In this document: positions 1 to 11,765 of the stretch, one piece after another
Position numbering within the stretch: the first letter of the stretch is position 1
How the letters are laid out: every line of letters begins with the position of its first letter
Notes under the pieces: model-generated
Databases searched by the model: none
Seen by the model: only the letters and a program-made list of their open reading frames with translations
Told to the model about the DNA's origin: nothing
Made by a program: the position numbers and the translations under genes
From: Epiperipatus broadwayi
Lineage: Eukaryota > Onychophora > Udeonychophora > Euonychophora > Peripatidae
Direction: 5' to 3'
NCBI GenBank assembly: GCA_028023455.1
Contig: JAQFVV010012510.1
Coordinates: 866,001 to 930,000 of the forward strand
DNA: 64,000 nucleotides

Positions 1-888
1 TTTAATTTTTTAATTTTCAATGCTGTTTAAAAATCAAATTTCATCGTTTCACATTACCTCATTACGTAATTTTTAATGTCAAATTTAATTGTGCCCACCA
101 CTGTTACTAACCTTTTAAAAATAAATTTGCGGACATAAAATGATTAATTGATTACGTATTTGTTTTATAAAAAGCAAAAATTGAACGTGATTTAAAATTC
201 AAAAACAACAACATACATCGTATAGGCATCTATAATGTTTGAACAGATTTACATTATAATCTTGTAAAATTTATTACTTGTGGACACTAAATGATTAATT
301 AATTACGTACTCTTTTTATAAAAAGCAAAAATTGAACGTGATTTAAAATGCAAAACAACAACATACATCGTATAGGCATCTATAACGTTTGAACAGATTT
401 ACATTATAATCTTGTAAAATTTATTACTTGCGGACACTAAATGATTAATTAATTACATACTCTTTTTATAAAAAGCAAAAATTGAACGTGATTTAAAATG
501 CAAAAACAACAACAAACATAGTATTTTTCATCTGTAACATTTGAACAGATTTACGTGTGTATATAAAATGGAGAAATTCTGATTTTAAGTGAATTATGAA
601 CTTCTTTATTACATAAAATCTATTATAGTACTATTATAAAGCACTGAAAATATTGAAATTATTAGATGGAAGTTCAACTCCGATAATGCGCTATTACTTT
701 AAATATGACGTGAGTGCGCGAAATTTATAATATTTAAAATAATAGCGCATTATCGGAGCTCGACTTCTGAATAATTTTTATCGCATAAAAAAAAACCGCA
801 TACAAAGATATTAAGAAGAATCATGAATCGCATAACTTCAAAATCGCATTAAATAAATCCGCATAAAACGAGCCCCAGATGTATTTAA
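1..888 (-). mobile_element. Pogo/Tigger-like DNA transposon, copy 1 (cut by window edge)
   Basis: Reverse-complement relative of the complete element at 23837-24900. Shared parts are the terminal segment near 840-888 (CGCATAAAACGAGCCCCAG, versus CGCGTAAAACGAGACCCAGG in the other copy), the inverted repeat at about 668-768 around CCGATAATGCGCTATTA, and the segment starting GTGCCCACC near 91. No coding sequence. The other end lies outside the window. Confidence 0.6.
130..560. repeat. Three tandem units of about 150 bp inside the pogo-like element
   Basis: The motif TTGAACGTGATTTAAAA recurs at 181, 332 and 482, giving a period of 150-151 bp. Each unit ends with a CGGACACTAAATGATTAAT-like phrase. 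The matching region of the copy at 24.1-24.25 kb has one unit, so this array expanded (or contracted) after the copies separated. Confidence 0.8.
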
Positions 889-944
889 TTATATATATGA
901 ATATGTGTATAAGTGTATTAATTGTATAATTATATATTTGAATA

Positions 945-1065
945 TTGTAGCTCTGATGATGACTGCAGGACAGTCGAAACTGTTAGTTTGATATAAATAA
1001 AGAGTATTGATAAAGTATTTAAGAAAGATGTAAATGGTATATGTTGGAAGAAGTTGAAAATAATT
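945..1065 (+). repeat. Single arm of the foldback family seen at 54949-55194
   Basis: Carries CTGATGATGACTGCAGGACA, then GTCGAAACTGTTAG and a diverged TATTGATAAAGT...GGTATATG tail, the same order as one arm of the 54.9 kb hairpin. It lies just outside the pogo-like element. Upstream sequence differs between the two copies, so this repeat probably begins close to CTCTGATGA. Confidence 0.6.
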
Positions 1066-1299
1066 AAATTATTTTTATATAATACTAGAACTAAAATTCT
1101 TAGAAATATTTAATTGCCATTTTTCTGAGGAGAAATGAAATAACTTGTCCTGGAGAAACAAGGACTTCGAACTGGTATTTTTTTCCATTCCAATTTTCAT
1201 TATAGCCAAATTAACTTTTTTTTTCTGGTTTCCGGTTTGAAGCCCTGAAAAAAAAACAGTCACTCACAGATGCACTTTCACCAAAAAAGTCCCCCCCCG

Positions 1300-1930
1300 T
1301 GTCTAAAATTTTGGCCACTCCTGACATAATGCAAGCTTCCAGAAGCCTTCTTTTATCTATTTACTTAACTATAAAGCTATGATCCCAAAATAAAAACACA
1401 CTAATGTTGTCAATCCAAGACCATTTGTTTGTCTAGTCATATAGGTCTGAACTCAGTTCAGTTGGTATCTTTGGTTTTTCAAAAATCACAGTCACATCAT
1501 TCTAAGAAAATGATTGGTATACAACCAGCAAAACATCACCTGACAACCATTTCCTATGTTTATACAAGCAGTTAAAACAGTAGTAAACTTTCCATGCAGT
1601 AGTGCTACTCAGTGCAAGTCATAGTTATCAATGGAGGCAAGGTTTGTGTATAAAATCTTTATCTAAGTGCCTAACCAGTTTAAGATCTAGGTATAAAACC
1701 ATTAGTGTGGTTCTCTCAGATTCAAGGCTTCTCATTGATAAAGCTACAAGCTAGAAACTAATACAGGGACTTACATTGAGTGCCACTACTGTATGGTGAG
1801 ATTGTTACTGCTTTAACAGCTTGTGTAATCATAGGAATGGTAATCATGTGATGTTGTTGTGCAAGTAACATCCACTGATTACTATGGCTTGCACTGGGTG
1901 GCACTAATGTATGCAGAGAGTGGTTACTAA
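1300..1930. repeat. Old, diverged copy of the hammerhead-bearing foldback family
   Basis: Recognisable pieces in order: TTTACTTAACTATAAAGCTATG, GGTCTGAACTCAGTTCAGTT, an ATCACCTGACAACCATTTCC-like end, a TCCATGCAGTAGTGCTACTC segment, and a decayed core reading TTGATAAAGCTACAAGCTAG then AAACTA. The same blocks occur in the younger copies at 5.5, 13.4, 38.3 and 55.4 kb. Boundaries are approximate. Confidence 0.55.
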
Positions 1931-1959
1931 TTTAAATAAAGAAATTCACTTATATTATG

Positions 1960-2340
1960 GTTGGCAACTGTTTAATTGTTAATGATATAACTAGTGCTTG
2001 AGAAGGAACGTTAAGATTACCGTTTTGAACACTGATTTTTCCAATTCACAGATGGCATGCCTAATGTGCAAGTAGGATAGTGTCATTAGGTAGAAGCTTC
2101 CATATGCCTTGTACCAAATAGCTGGCAATGAACATAGTGTCATTTGACTTTCCAATATTTATAGTCAGATCCTCTTTTTAATGGGAGTAATCAGCTTCAC
2201 TGATCAATCTCAATTGATCTGTCTATGCCATGCCCATTTATTTACTTTCATTGTTATTTCATTGGTCAACTATATTATCTATACCATTCAATCTTGATAT
2301 ATTGTAGTTTAATATGAGTTAAGATAACTTCATAGTATTC
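1960..2340 (+). repeat. Diverged dispersed repeat, copy 1 (partner 4470-4860)
   Basis: Shares an ordered series of weak matches with 4470-4860, including the TTGAACACTGATTTTTCC / TTGAACCCTGATACTTC blocks, a CACAGATGGC / CACAGGTGGC block, GCCCATTTAT and TTCAATCTTGAT. It looks like an old interspersed repeat of about 400 bp in direct orientation. I do not recognise the family. Confidence 0.4.
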
Positions 2341-4469
2341 TCTGTCTTTGGAAGAAAAAAAAGCTAACTTTGAAATATAGTTTATAAGATAGTTTTTTGG
2401 ATGTCTAGGTCATTTTCTTGCTTCAATTTTTGACCTGGTTTCACAATTATTGATTCTGCTCTCATCATTGTTGCAGTGTTCTACATTCTGGCCTTAACTG
2501 ATCTCTGTGCCTGTGTTCACCTAAAGATTGGATAACCACTGTATGTCTTATATTTATAATTGGTGGTCCCATTGACCATATGATGTAGTATTCAGGTACC
2601 AACTTACATTTCAGCAATTTCTTTTTTGATTTTTATGATCATACTGATTAGTATTAAGGACTGAGAGCCCTGTTAAACAGCAATTCAACTGTTTATTGCT
2701 TGTAATTATTCTCGATGTAGTATGACAATGTTGTATCCACTGTAGTTTTCTTTTAAAAATTGTTTTTCTCTCTCACACCAATATCTCAGCATGACCATTA
2801 CATTAAGAATCAAATAGTAAAGCTTCGCAATGAGAAAATATTAGTTTTACTTCATTATTTAAATGTATTGTCATCAAACATCTGTATAGTTCTTTTTAAA
2901 TTTTGTTGTATTTGTGGCCTGGTCCATTTTAATCACTGTATAGCTTAAGTTGTTGAACAAGTCACAGCCTAAGAGATGTCTTGCCAACCAGCTGCCATAG
3001 TAAATGCAAATAAATAGTTCTATTTGGCATATGTAACTTTCACTCTAATGATCATTCTACTGCTTGTTTGCAACTATTGGTTTATTATTAATGGCAGCCC
3101 AAGTGTTTTATAATGGACACTGCACATCCAGCTCTACTGTTAACAATAATTGTAATTTAGTCTCTGAGAGTTAAATCATTGCTTCTCATATTATATATAC
3201 AGGTGTTGATAAGGTTGGATTTCACTTTATCCTTTAAGACTTTTTAAGTGGAGCCTCTCATTCTTTTCTACCTTGCTGTTGTTTTTTAAGAAAATATGCT
3301 GGACATGATTACAATATCTATAAACTTTATATCCATTTAGACATTGGGCATGCGATCGCATTTATAACAAACTTTTGCAGTTATTTTTGCAATCTATTCT
3401 GGCAATTTTTAATATTTTTAGCTGAAAGTCATTACTTTTGTTTGTCATCTGGGTACTAGTCTGATCCAGACTTCTTCACAACTACAAAACTGAGTCAGCA
3501 CTCCTTAATGAAATCATCTGATCTGCTACAAACTCAGCTAGTTACCCGAGAGACTTCATTTAAAAGTAGTGATTGGGTGCATCAATAGCTTGATTCTAAA
3601 GCTATAATCTTTCATTCTGCAAATGAATCTCTAGTGTTTTATTAGGATGCTAAATTCTTGAGTTCTATGACAAAAGGTCTAGCCTTTTCTCCTTACCTTT
3701 AACATGGAGATTGACATCTTTATAATATAATTAAAGGTTTTAGATGGAAATAAGACACCAGGAGAGATTAATATATCAACATCTAACAGAAAAAAATGCA
3801 AGGGCTTACAGAGTATAAGATTTGAAGATTGCTGTATCAAATCATAACTCAGAAGGAATAAGAATTCATAAATTGAAGCATTATAAACATCTAAAAATGT
3901 TACTAATTTTACCCCCCCCCCATTTCGTGACTTGGTTGGCCAAAAAAAAAAGAGAACTTGCTCCATATATTTTGGATTGCCAAGGTCAAAGTTTTCCAGA
4001 AAAATAATTTTCACCATTTAAGTCTTTTTTTAATCTGGAACTTGCTCCACAGATATTGGCCAATTTTCTGGATTTTCAAACTTTTTCAGAAAATAATTTT
4101 TGCCCTTTTGAGTATTCTTTTCTACTATGTGGAAAAAATGAAAAAAACATCTTAAATTTTTCTTTAAAGACAAAGAAGCAACTGTTAGTGCCTGACTGCT
4201 CACTTCTTTTTTGATTGATTTGTATAAATAATATTAGCTACATTCAATTTTTTTTAATGATGACATAGATCTAATCAATCCACGAGAGTAGATCCTATCA
4301 TCTACACAAGTTCTGTCATGTTTGTAGGGATAAAACTATCAGAATGTTCTAATCATTCAATAATAAATTGCTCAATAACCAAATGTTAATAATATAGATA
4401 ATTACAATAACAATATTTATACAACTAATAGCAGGATATATATGCCTAAATAAATAATTTGCTTCTAAT
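2341..4469. other. No gene seen
   Basis: AT-rich sequence without supportable coding potential. Holds a C run at 3912-3921 and a loose duplication around 3957-4110 (two CTTGCTCCA...TTTTC...AGAAAATAATTTT phrases). Open frames here have no family resemblance. Confidence 0.5.
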
Positions 4470-4860
4470 ACAGTTGGTGAACCACAAGTGTTTGCTTAAC
4501 AGTATGTTGAGATTCCCTTTTTGAACCCTGATACTTCAAGTCCACAGGTGGCTTACTTTTTGCACAAGAATAGTGATATCAGTTCTTAGAAATTTCTTGT
4601 TCCATAATTTGAGCAGCTCTACCAAATAGTGGATAAGCTTACTGTTGCACGAAGTTTGACAGATGTCTGTCCCTATCAAATGAACTAGCCACATTCCCTT
4701 GTCTACTATAAACAATTGGATTTACTAACCTAGCTCGTCAATTGGCCCATTTATGCTAAATTTATTTTCGTTTAGCAGTATTATATGTTTAATTCAATCT
4801 TGATAACAGAGCAGTTTGGTTAAGTTTATTATTCATAAGTATGCTTAAGATGAGTTCACA
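4470..4860 (+). repeat. Diverged dispersed repeat, copy 2 (partner 1960-2340)
   Basis: Direct-orientation relative of 1960-2340, as described there. It ends shortly before the RTE LINE that starts near 5006. Confidence 0.4.
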
Positions 4861-5533
4861 TTTATGTATTATATATTTTGTTTGATCAAACATAAATAGT
4901 TTATTGTACATAAAGTAATCATATGCCTAAAAATCTACATATTGAACGTGTATATTAATTTGCATATATGCAATGTTATTTATATATTCATTGTGCTTGG
5001 CTGCAGAAAGGATTTGCTATTAACTGAAAGGAGACCCTTTGACTCCTCTTGGAGACCTTAAAGGAACCGAGCAGGGCAAATTCCCAATGTCCACTCCATA
5101 TGCTTTTGTCATTGCAGCTGTTATTACAATGTGATTATTCATATAGTATATGAACATGGATGGGCTGCTCACCAAAACACATTAGCCAGTGTGATGAGTT
5201 TATTGGCTTTTTACCTGAATTTAAGATCAAGAAACACCATGGTCTTTCTTCTCAGTTGCCTGATAAGGCAGAATAAATGTATGTGTAAATAACCAACCAA
5301 GGTAGCAGTTGGTGGTTGAAGACAGAGGGTACTAAGAATCTTGATTGTGGATCCAGGCTGCCATTGAGGATGACTTATTTAGGTACTAACCACTGCAGAT
5401 CACTTTCATGTGAAGCAAGATTACAAGAATTAGAAGAACTTTATTATAGTAAATGGGATATTATTGCACTTTGTGAAGTTAGAAAGGTGAAGAGACAAAG
5501 GATTTAAAAAGTGGACATGTACTCTACTATAAA

Positions 5534-5948
5534 ACAGGCAAAACTCTCTATACATATTGCCACTCAGTGCAAGCCAAAGTAATCAATGGATGCCAGAAGG
5601 CTTGTGCATAAAATCCCATCTAATGCCTACTCATCCAATATCCCGACTAGTTTCTGGTTTGTGGTCTTCATCAATGATGAGCCTTGGATCTAAGAGAATT
5701 GCACCTAGATCTTCTAGATGCAGTGCTCACAGATCCAAGGCTCCTCACTGACAAAGGTTACAAGCCAGAAACTAGTCTGGGATCAATAATTGGATGAGTA
5801 GGCACTAGATGGGGATTTTTTGCATAAGCCTTCTAGAATCGATTGATTACTCTGGCTTGCACTGAGAGGCAACACATATAGAGTTTTATCTGTTTTAATA
5901 AGTTATAAGCAAGCATAAGAAATGGTGATCATGTGAGGTTTATTTATG
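5534..5948. mobile_element. Hammerhead-family foldback element nested in RTE copy A
   Basis: 415 bp inserted into the endonuclease part of the LINE. The LINE sequence CTACTATAAA (5524-5533) is repeated as CTATTATAAA (5949-5958), a 10-bp target duplication, and the uninterrupted sequence exists in copy B. The element is an inverted dimer: the left half matches the minus strand of the right half. Both ribozyme-like cores are mutated (CTGACAA on the plus strand; TTGATGA on the minus strand). Confidence 0.82.
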
Positions 5949-7719
5949 CTATTATAAAGGCACAAATATTGGAAATACAAGTGGAGTAGGATTCATTATA
6001 AATAAAGTGGAAGAACAGCAGTGGAGATTGATGGTGTATTAGACAGAATGGTAAGATTAGTTATACAACTTAATAGGGATGCCAAATGGATATAATTCAG
6101 GTTTTATGCCCCAACAAGTTCTCATGGTGATGAAGTAGTAGATTTTTAGATGGATGTACAAAAGGCTTTTGATCAGAGTAAACATTTTAAAATTGTTATG
6201 GAAGACTTTAATGCTAGAATTGGTAAACAAATAAAAGTGCAGTAGGTAATTTTTGTTATAATAATAGAAATGAGAGTTTGCAGAAAATAAAAACTTTATA
6301 TTATGAATTATTTTTATTTATGTTTAGAAAAAAGTTAAAAGGAAATGGAAGCATCCAAATAAAGATACAACAAAATTGAATTATATTTTGACTCTCAGAA
6401 AATACATATTTCAAGATTGCAATGTTCTTAATAAATTTAACACAGGAAGTGATCAATTGTAAGATGTAAGATACATGTTAATGCAAAACTAGAGAGACAA
6501 AAATTATTAAGAAAAACAATATTTACAGTTGATATTCCTAATCTTCAGAAACATTCTGAGTTTAAATTAGAACTTACAAATTGGTTTCAAGTATTAGTAG
6601 ATTTTGAACATGATTCAGATTTGAATGGAATTAATAAGAAAATAACTGATACACTTTTATAAACAGCAACAAAAATAGCTGATAGAAAGCAGTAATTGAC
6701 CAATAAAAATTCTATTGAGATGAGAGAATTTGTGGGAAAAAAAAAAAAAATGAAAACATACAAAAATGATGCATTAAAAAGAATTGAATACCTTGAATTT
6801 TTTAAAATGGTGTGGAAAAGAGTTGAAAATGATATATGAAAGTATAACTGTGAACTAGCAAGGAAAGCGTAGAAGGGAATAAAAATCTCAAGAGTGGAAA
6901 ACATTTTGGTATTGGTAGGAAATTTATATCTGCAATAAGAAAAAAAGATGGAATTATTACTAAAAAGAGAGAAGACTTCTATCAAGAATTATATAGTAAT
7001 AAAGAACCACTTCTATTATATCTTCCGAATTGCACAGAATTTTAAATGAAGAAGTGAGACATGCAATTAAATTTAGAAGAATGGAAACACTCAGGTAATG
7101 ATGGAATTATAATTGATATATTAAAAGAAGTAGGTAAAAAAATAGAATTTTTTTAAGTAAAGTTATATACCAAATATCTAAATGATTAGGATATACCAGA
7201 TGATTGAAAAATGCAGTATTAATATTAATATTTTAAAAAGTTTATAAAAAAGATATTAGAAATTACAGACTTATCCACCTTTTATCAGTTTTATACAAAA
7301 TTTTTATCAAGATAATTACAACTCACCTTCAGAGAACATTGGATTTCTATCAATCAAGAAAACACATTGGGTTTAAAAGTGGTTTTAGTACAGTAGATCA
7401 TATACAGGAATTGAGAGAAGTTATAAAAAATACAAATGAATATGAGTTGCCATTATGCTTTGGATTTGTAGATTATGAAAAGGCATTTGATTCTATAAAC
7501 ATTTCTTCAGTGATTAAAGCATTAGATCATCAAAGTATACATCCAGGATATTGTCATATTTTGAAGAATATTTATAAAAACGCAACAGCAACAATTAGAC
7601 TACATAATGATACTAGGAAAGTCAACATTGAGAAGGATATAAGACAGGGTGACTCCATATCTCCAAAACTTTTTACAGCAGTGCTGCAAGAAGTATTTTG
7701 TGGATTAAAATGGGAAGCT

Positions 7720-7822
7720 GGTCAAGCATTGATAGCCATGAGGTCAGCGCAGTCACCTTCAAGCAAATAGTTGGTTGTGGGTTCGCCTCCCAGTTAATGC
7801 TATCACATATGAAAAAATAAAT
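7720..7822 (+). mobile_element. tRNA-derived SINE nested in RTE copy A
   Basis: About 103 bp, starting GGTCAAGCATTGATAGCC and ending in an A-rich AAAAAATAAAT tail. Contains a pol III B-box-like GGTTCGCCTCC. Flanked by a 13-bp duplication of the LINE (AAAATGGGAAGCT at 7707-7719, AAAATAGGAAGCT at 7823-7835). The uninterrupted site is present in RTE copy B. A sister copy is at 11041-11152. Confidence 0.8.
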
Positions 7823-8572
7823 AAAATAGGAAGCTAAAGGAGTGAAAGTAAATGGAGATTATTCAAGTCATTTAGATTTTACAGATGATGTAGTTGTTTT
7901 TGCAAATAATGCTTTAGAGTTTCAGGAAATGTTGCAGGAGTTATCAGATGAATGTAGGACTAAATATAAATGTTAAAAAGACTAAAGTAATGTTCAATGG
8001 ATTTTCTCTAAATATGAAAATAAAGACTGACTATATTAGAAGTTAACAGTTACAAATACCTTGGTCAGTTTATTAATACAGATGGAGACCTAATGGATGA
8101 AATTAATCATAGAATTAAACTTGTTTGGAGTGCTTTTGGTAGAAATAACTTAATACTAAAAGGAAATATGCCTGTGTTTGAAAAGGTTTTTAATAAATGT
8201 GTTTTATCAGTTCTTACTTATGGATCTGAAGCTTGGACACTTAATAGAAGAGCAGTAGAGACTTCAGACCACTCAAAGAAGTATAGAGATGCATGTTAGG
8301 AGTAACAAGAAGAGATCTAAAATACAATATATGGGTAAGAGAACAAACAGGTGTTACTGACCACAATGAAAAAATTAAGACAAGTAGAGTTGGGCTTGAC
8401 ATATTGCTAGAAGAGATAATAGATGGACAAACCAGATTACACAAGATTGTAAAAAAAACCCAGAAAGAGATCACATGTGAGATGGAAGAGTGAAATAAGT
8501 GTGCAGAGGCTAAAGATCGGAGATAGATTGAACTTGGAGAGGCTTTCATCCTGCAGTGGATAATGGTTGATA

Positions 8573-9445
8573 TTTAGAAAGATGTTTTATTGATATAAAC
8601 ACTATAAATTGTCATAATTAAGGAGAAAAAGTACAAGTATGTAAACAAGTAGAGGTGTAATTGTATTCAGTGTAGATTGAACCATATAAGGTGAAAAAAA
8701 ATGCAAATGTTTATACAATCCTGGAAGAAAGCCCAATCAAGCAAAACCCTCACCTCTAGAGAAACAATGAGTCAAGTAAAACAAACTCCCAGAAAATATC
8801 TATCTTGAACAATGCTCCGACAGCCACAGATTCTATTATCTCTGCGTGAAAAGCAGAGCTACATAGCTATCACTGTAACTATTTTACATTTGCCTTACAA
8901 CTTTTTGTAATAATAAAATTTAATTTATAATCTAAAATATTTGAATGTTAGGGGTTTTATATGCACTGTATATATCTGAAAGTAACAGATCATTATTTTT
9001 ATTTAAATGTCTCCAAATTATTGGACTATATATTTCATTAAAGTTGTTGAATTCATCTATATGCTTTTTTTCCCTGTTTATGACATTATATTAATTTTGA
9101 TGCTTGTTCAGCTTATGAGCTCCTGCTAGAGGATTTGAATTAGACTATCAGTTCAAACCCTGCAAAACTCATGACTGCATATAGCATACGTAGATAAGAA
9201 AACTTACAAATATTGATCATATTTATTATAAGTAATTCAGCACAAATAAATTGGTTATAATTTATAAGATATAGAAAAAATTTCTGAATTAATCTTAAGC
9301 GTTGCATAATGCTTAACTTAGGGACAATATGAAAGCCAAATTCAGCCAACAGATTGTCTCTAAAATTTTGGAATTACAATTTCATTATTTTAAAAAAAAA
9401 AAAATTCTAAACTTGTCAATTAATTTTGTATTATTACATTATATA
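8573..9445. other. No gene; possible tRNA-like fragment near 9110-9175
   Basis: AT-rich spacer. At 9112-9175 a short segment has an A-box-like GAGCTCCTGCTAGAGG and a B-box-like GTTCAAACCCTG, which could be a decayed tRNA pseudogene or SINE head. It does not fold convincingly as a tRNA by eye. Confidence 0.3.
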
Positions 9446-9594
9446 TTAAAAACCAGTCAACACTTAAACAATCTCACTATTAATTTCAAATTGTTGTCAA
9501 GGCAACTTCGGATTCCACCTTTATTGTTAAAAGATTGTTTTGACACAATTTGAAATTGTTGATTGATATTGTCTAAGTATTGACTGGTTTTTAA
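9446..9594. mobile_element. Short MITE with TTAA at both ends
   Basis: Inverted repeat with arms of about 56 bp (9446-9502 and 9539-9594). The left begins TTAAAAACCAGTCAA and the right ends TTGACTGGTTTTTAA; the arms continue through ACTTAAACAAT / CTTAGACAAT and TTTCAAATTGT. TTAA at each edge could be a piggyBac-type target site, but the terminal sequence does not start with the usual CCC. No coding capacity. Confidence 0.65.
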
Positions 9595-11040
9595 TGATTA
9601 TTTACAAACCCATTTAGTCTTTAGCATTATTACACTACCCATTATATACATATTAGAGCAATCTTATAAGCAATATATATGTATGTGTTAGTTATAATAA
9701 GTATGTGGGTATAATTCATATATTAAAATTATTGGGCCAATTTTGAAATTAAAAAAGATATTTACTTACTTAATTTTTAATCCTAAGACTAGTTGCAAAA
9801 AATATACAATAAAATACTAGGAGCAAGTGATAATAGATTATTCCCTGATAACTTGCCCTTCCATTCTGATAAGTTTATTGTAGTATACTAATAATTAAAG
9901 TTGAATTTTAACAAATGTTGTTTATATTAGTTAATGAATTGGATTTTTAAATGCAAAGGTTAACTGCAAATGATCTGTATGTATTCTCATTCTACTTTTT
10001 TTTACTCATATTCAATCACTTAAATCAGTTATAGCGCGGTCTTCCTGCATTCACTGTAGCAATAGGATTGGGTTTATATAACCTTTTCATCCTCCTAATT
10101 CTTACTCCAATATTTTTTCTTTTTAAAAATGCTGTAAATAAGTGTAATACCTAAAATGTATGCTTATTAGATTATGTAGTTGTGATCTACAATCAATATC
10201 ATGTTGGACCTGGATTTTCCCATGGTAAATATTGATATGTTTGGGAAACCCTATTTTTCTATAGTCAAAAAGATTTTATACTCAATAGTAAAAGTCAAAC
10301 ACTTCTCTTGTAGGTAAATATATTGAAGCAATCATCTGTGAATGCACAAAAAGTAAAAATAAATAGTACCTTAATATTTTCTAAATGTTTACATTGTGAA
10401 TATTAAAAATGCATTTCTTAAAATATATGGTGAAACCAAAATCCATTATCCACACACATTCCATTTGCTTTTTTGATCCTGAAGTTACTATTGTGTATTT
10501 CACCCTTGATAAATCAAAGAAAATTCATTTTCCCACATAACATATTGCAATTAGTTTGTTCATGTTCTGGAAATTAAACATTTCATAAACTTCTAATTAT
10601 AAATTAAAATGTATAATCCAGGAATAGCTGATAATTCTTTTAATTAGTATTATCAAAAAAGTAAAATTTATTTATTTTTAAAAATCACGCATTATAATTT
10701 TTTTAAGATTCGAAACCATTTTCAAAATAAACTAGCTAGTTATTATTTGAACCAATTAGGAGGAGGCATGAATACACATAAGTAAATGTGTATAAAAAAT
10801 GTTTCTATTAAGTACAGAAATAGTTTTAAAATCTTTATTTATCAAAGTAAATGAAGATTTTTTTTTTTAATTAGTAAGATTATAAAAAAAATACTGTATT
10901 CTATAAAATTTTCTCCATAAACTCTCCAGGCATGTGCTCCGAAATAAATATATTTTTAAAATTATTCAAATAGTAGTAAACTTTGAGTTGTAACCATTTC
11001 CTAATTTACAAGATATAAACCATGAAAATAAATTGAATTA
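9595..11040. other. No gene seen
   Basis: AT-rich spacer with homopolymer A/T tracts. No coding, repeat or RNA signal I can support. Confidence 0.5.
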
Positions 11041-11152
11041 GTCAAGCGTTGTTAACCAAGGGGTCATCGCAGTCGCCTTACAAGCAAGTAGTTGGTTGCA
11101 GACGGTTGTGGGTTCGCGTCTCGGCCGATGCTATGACATATGAAAAAAAAAA
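11041..11152 (+). mobile_element. tRNA-derived SINE (same family as 7720-7822)
   Basis: Starts GTCAAGCGTTGTTAACCAAG and includes CAGTCGCCTTACAAGCAAGT, then GGTTGTGGGTTCGCGTCTC (B-box) and GATGCTATGACATATG before an A tail. It is the longer copy: it has an extra GCAGACGGTT that the nested copy lacks. Confidence 0.75.
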
Positions 11153-11496
11153 TTTGAAGCAGATGTTTTTGTATTATGTATTTTCAAAAAGTTGATTTAA
11201 TAAATAAAAAAAATTAATTGTTGCATGCTTAATTCATTTTTTTTATAAATTGAAATGAATACCACCACCACAGGGAACATTTAATAATGGAGAAACTACA
11301 TAGACAACTTATATTGTGAATTCCTTTTTTATGAATTCTGCATTGTTAAATTTTTCTATTTTTTAAATTAAAACATTTTTTATTCGTATAAATACATTTC
11401 ACCAGAATAAATGTATTTAGTTATTTGTAAGGCACTTGATTTCATTTTTTAAAAATATATATAAATACTGATGTTAAAATTAAATTTCTATGTACA

Positions 11497-11650
11497 TATA
11501 TGAGGATTTGAACACAGACTTTCACGCTTTCTTCAGCCATTCACTCTATCTCACACAAATGACCAATATACTTATTTCCTGCTGAACCAGCACTCATCAT
11601 TTGGTCCAGATCTTCATTTCCCATACATTTATATATAATCAGTGCTTGGC
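11497..11650 (-). mobile_element. Second tRNA-like SINE family, minus copy
   Basis: On the minus strand: GAGATAGAGTGAATGGCTGA, AGAAAGCGTGAAAGTCTG and GTTCAAATCC (B-box, 11513-11504). An A-box-like TGGCTGAAGAAAG lies upstream. A TATATATAATCAGTGCTTGG block sits on the 5' side. Related copies: 11690-11765 (+) and 29437-29520 (-). Confidence 0.5.
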
Positions 11651-11689
11651 TTATATTAAGATATTGGAAATCATTTAGCTTTTTTACAT

Positions 11690-11765
11690 GTGTGTGGTCT
11701 GTATATCAGTTGAATGAGATAGTGGAGGCTGAAGGAAGCTTGAAAATCTGATCAAATATCCTATA
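11690..11765 (+). mobile_element. Second SINE family, plus copy
   Basis: Plus-strand TTGAATGAGATAGTGGAGGC, TGAAGGAAGCTTGAAAATCT and GATCAAATATCC match the body of the minus copy at 11497. The two therefore form a loose inverted pair separated by about 40 bp. Confidence 0.45.

Larger units (their letters stand above)
5006..8572 (+). mobile_element. RTE-clade LINE, copy A, decayed, with two nested insertions
   Basis: Collinear with the better copy at 30089-33208 from its 5' end (TTTGCTATTAACTGAAAGGA) to its 3' end (CTGCAGTGGATAATGGTTGA). It encodes, in broken frames, an APE-type endonuclease then a reverse transcriptase; the longest RT piece (7339-7770) has LCFGFVDYEKAFDSI and RQGDSISPKLFT. 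Many stops and indels make it inactive. A foldback element (5534-5948) and a SINE (7720-7822) interrupt it, each with a target duplication made of LINE sequence. Confidence 0.88.

Noticed and set aside
3679-4017. 112-codon open frame on the minus strand
   Set aside because: Runs through poly-G/poly-C and poly-A tracts, has no family motif and no splice or neighbour support.
6587-6985. 132-codon open frame on the minus strand
   Set aside because: Antisense to the RTE copy A linker region; composition is Phe/Ser/Ile-rich as expected from an A-rich sense strand.
9110-9175. tRNA gene
   Set aside because: A- and B-box-like words are present but no cloverleaf with paired acceptor and anticodon stems can be drawn; kept only as a possible fragment.
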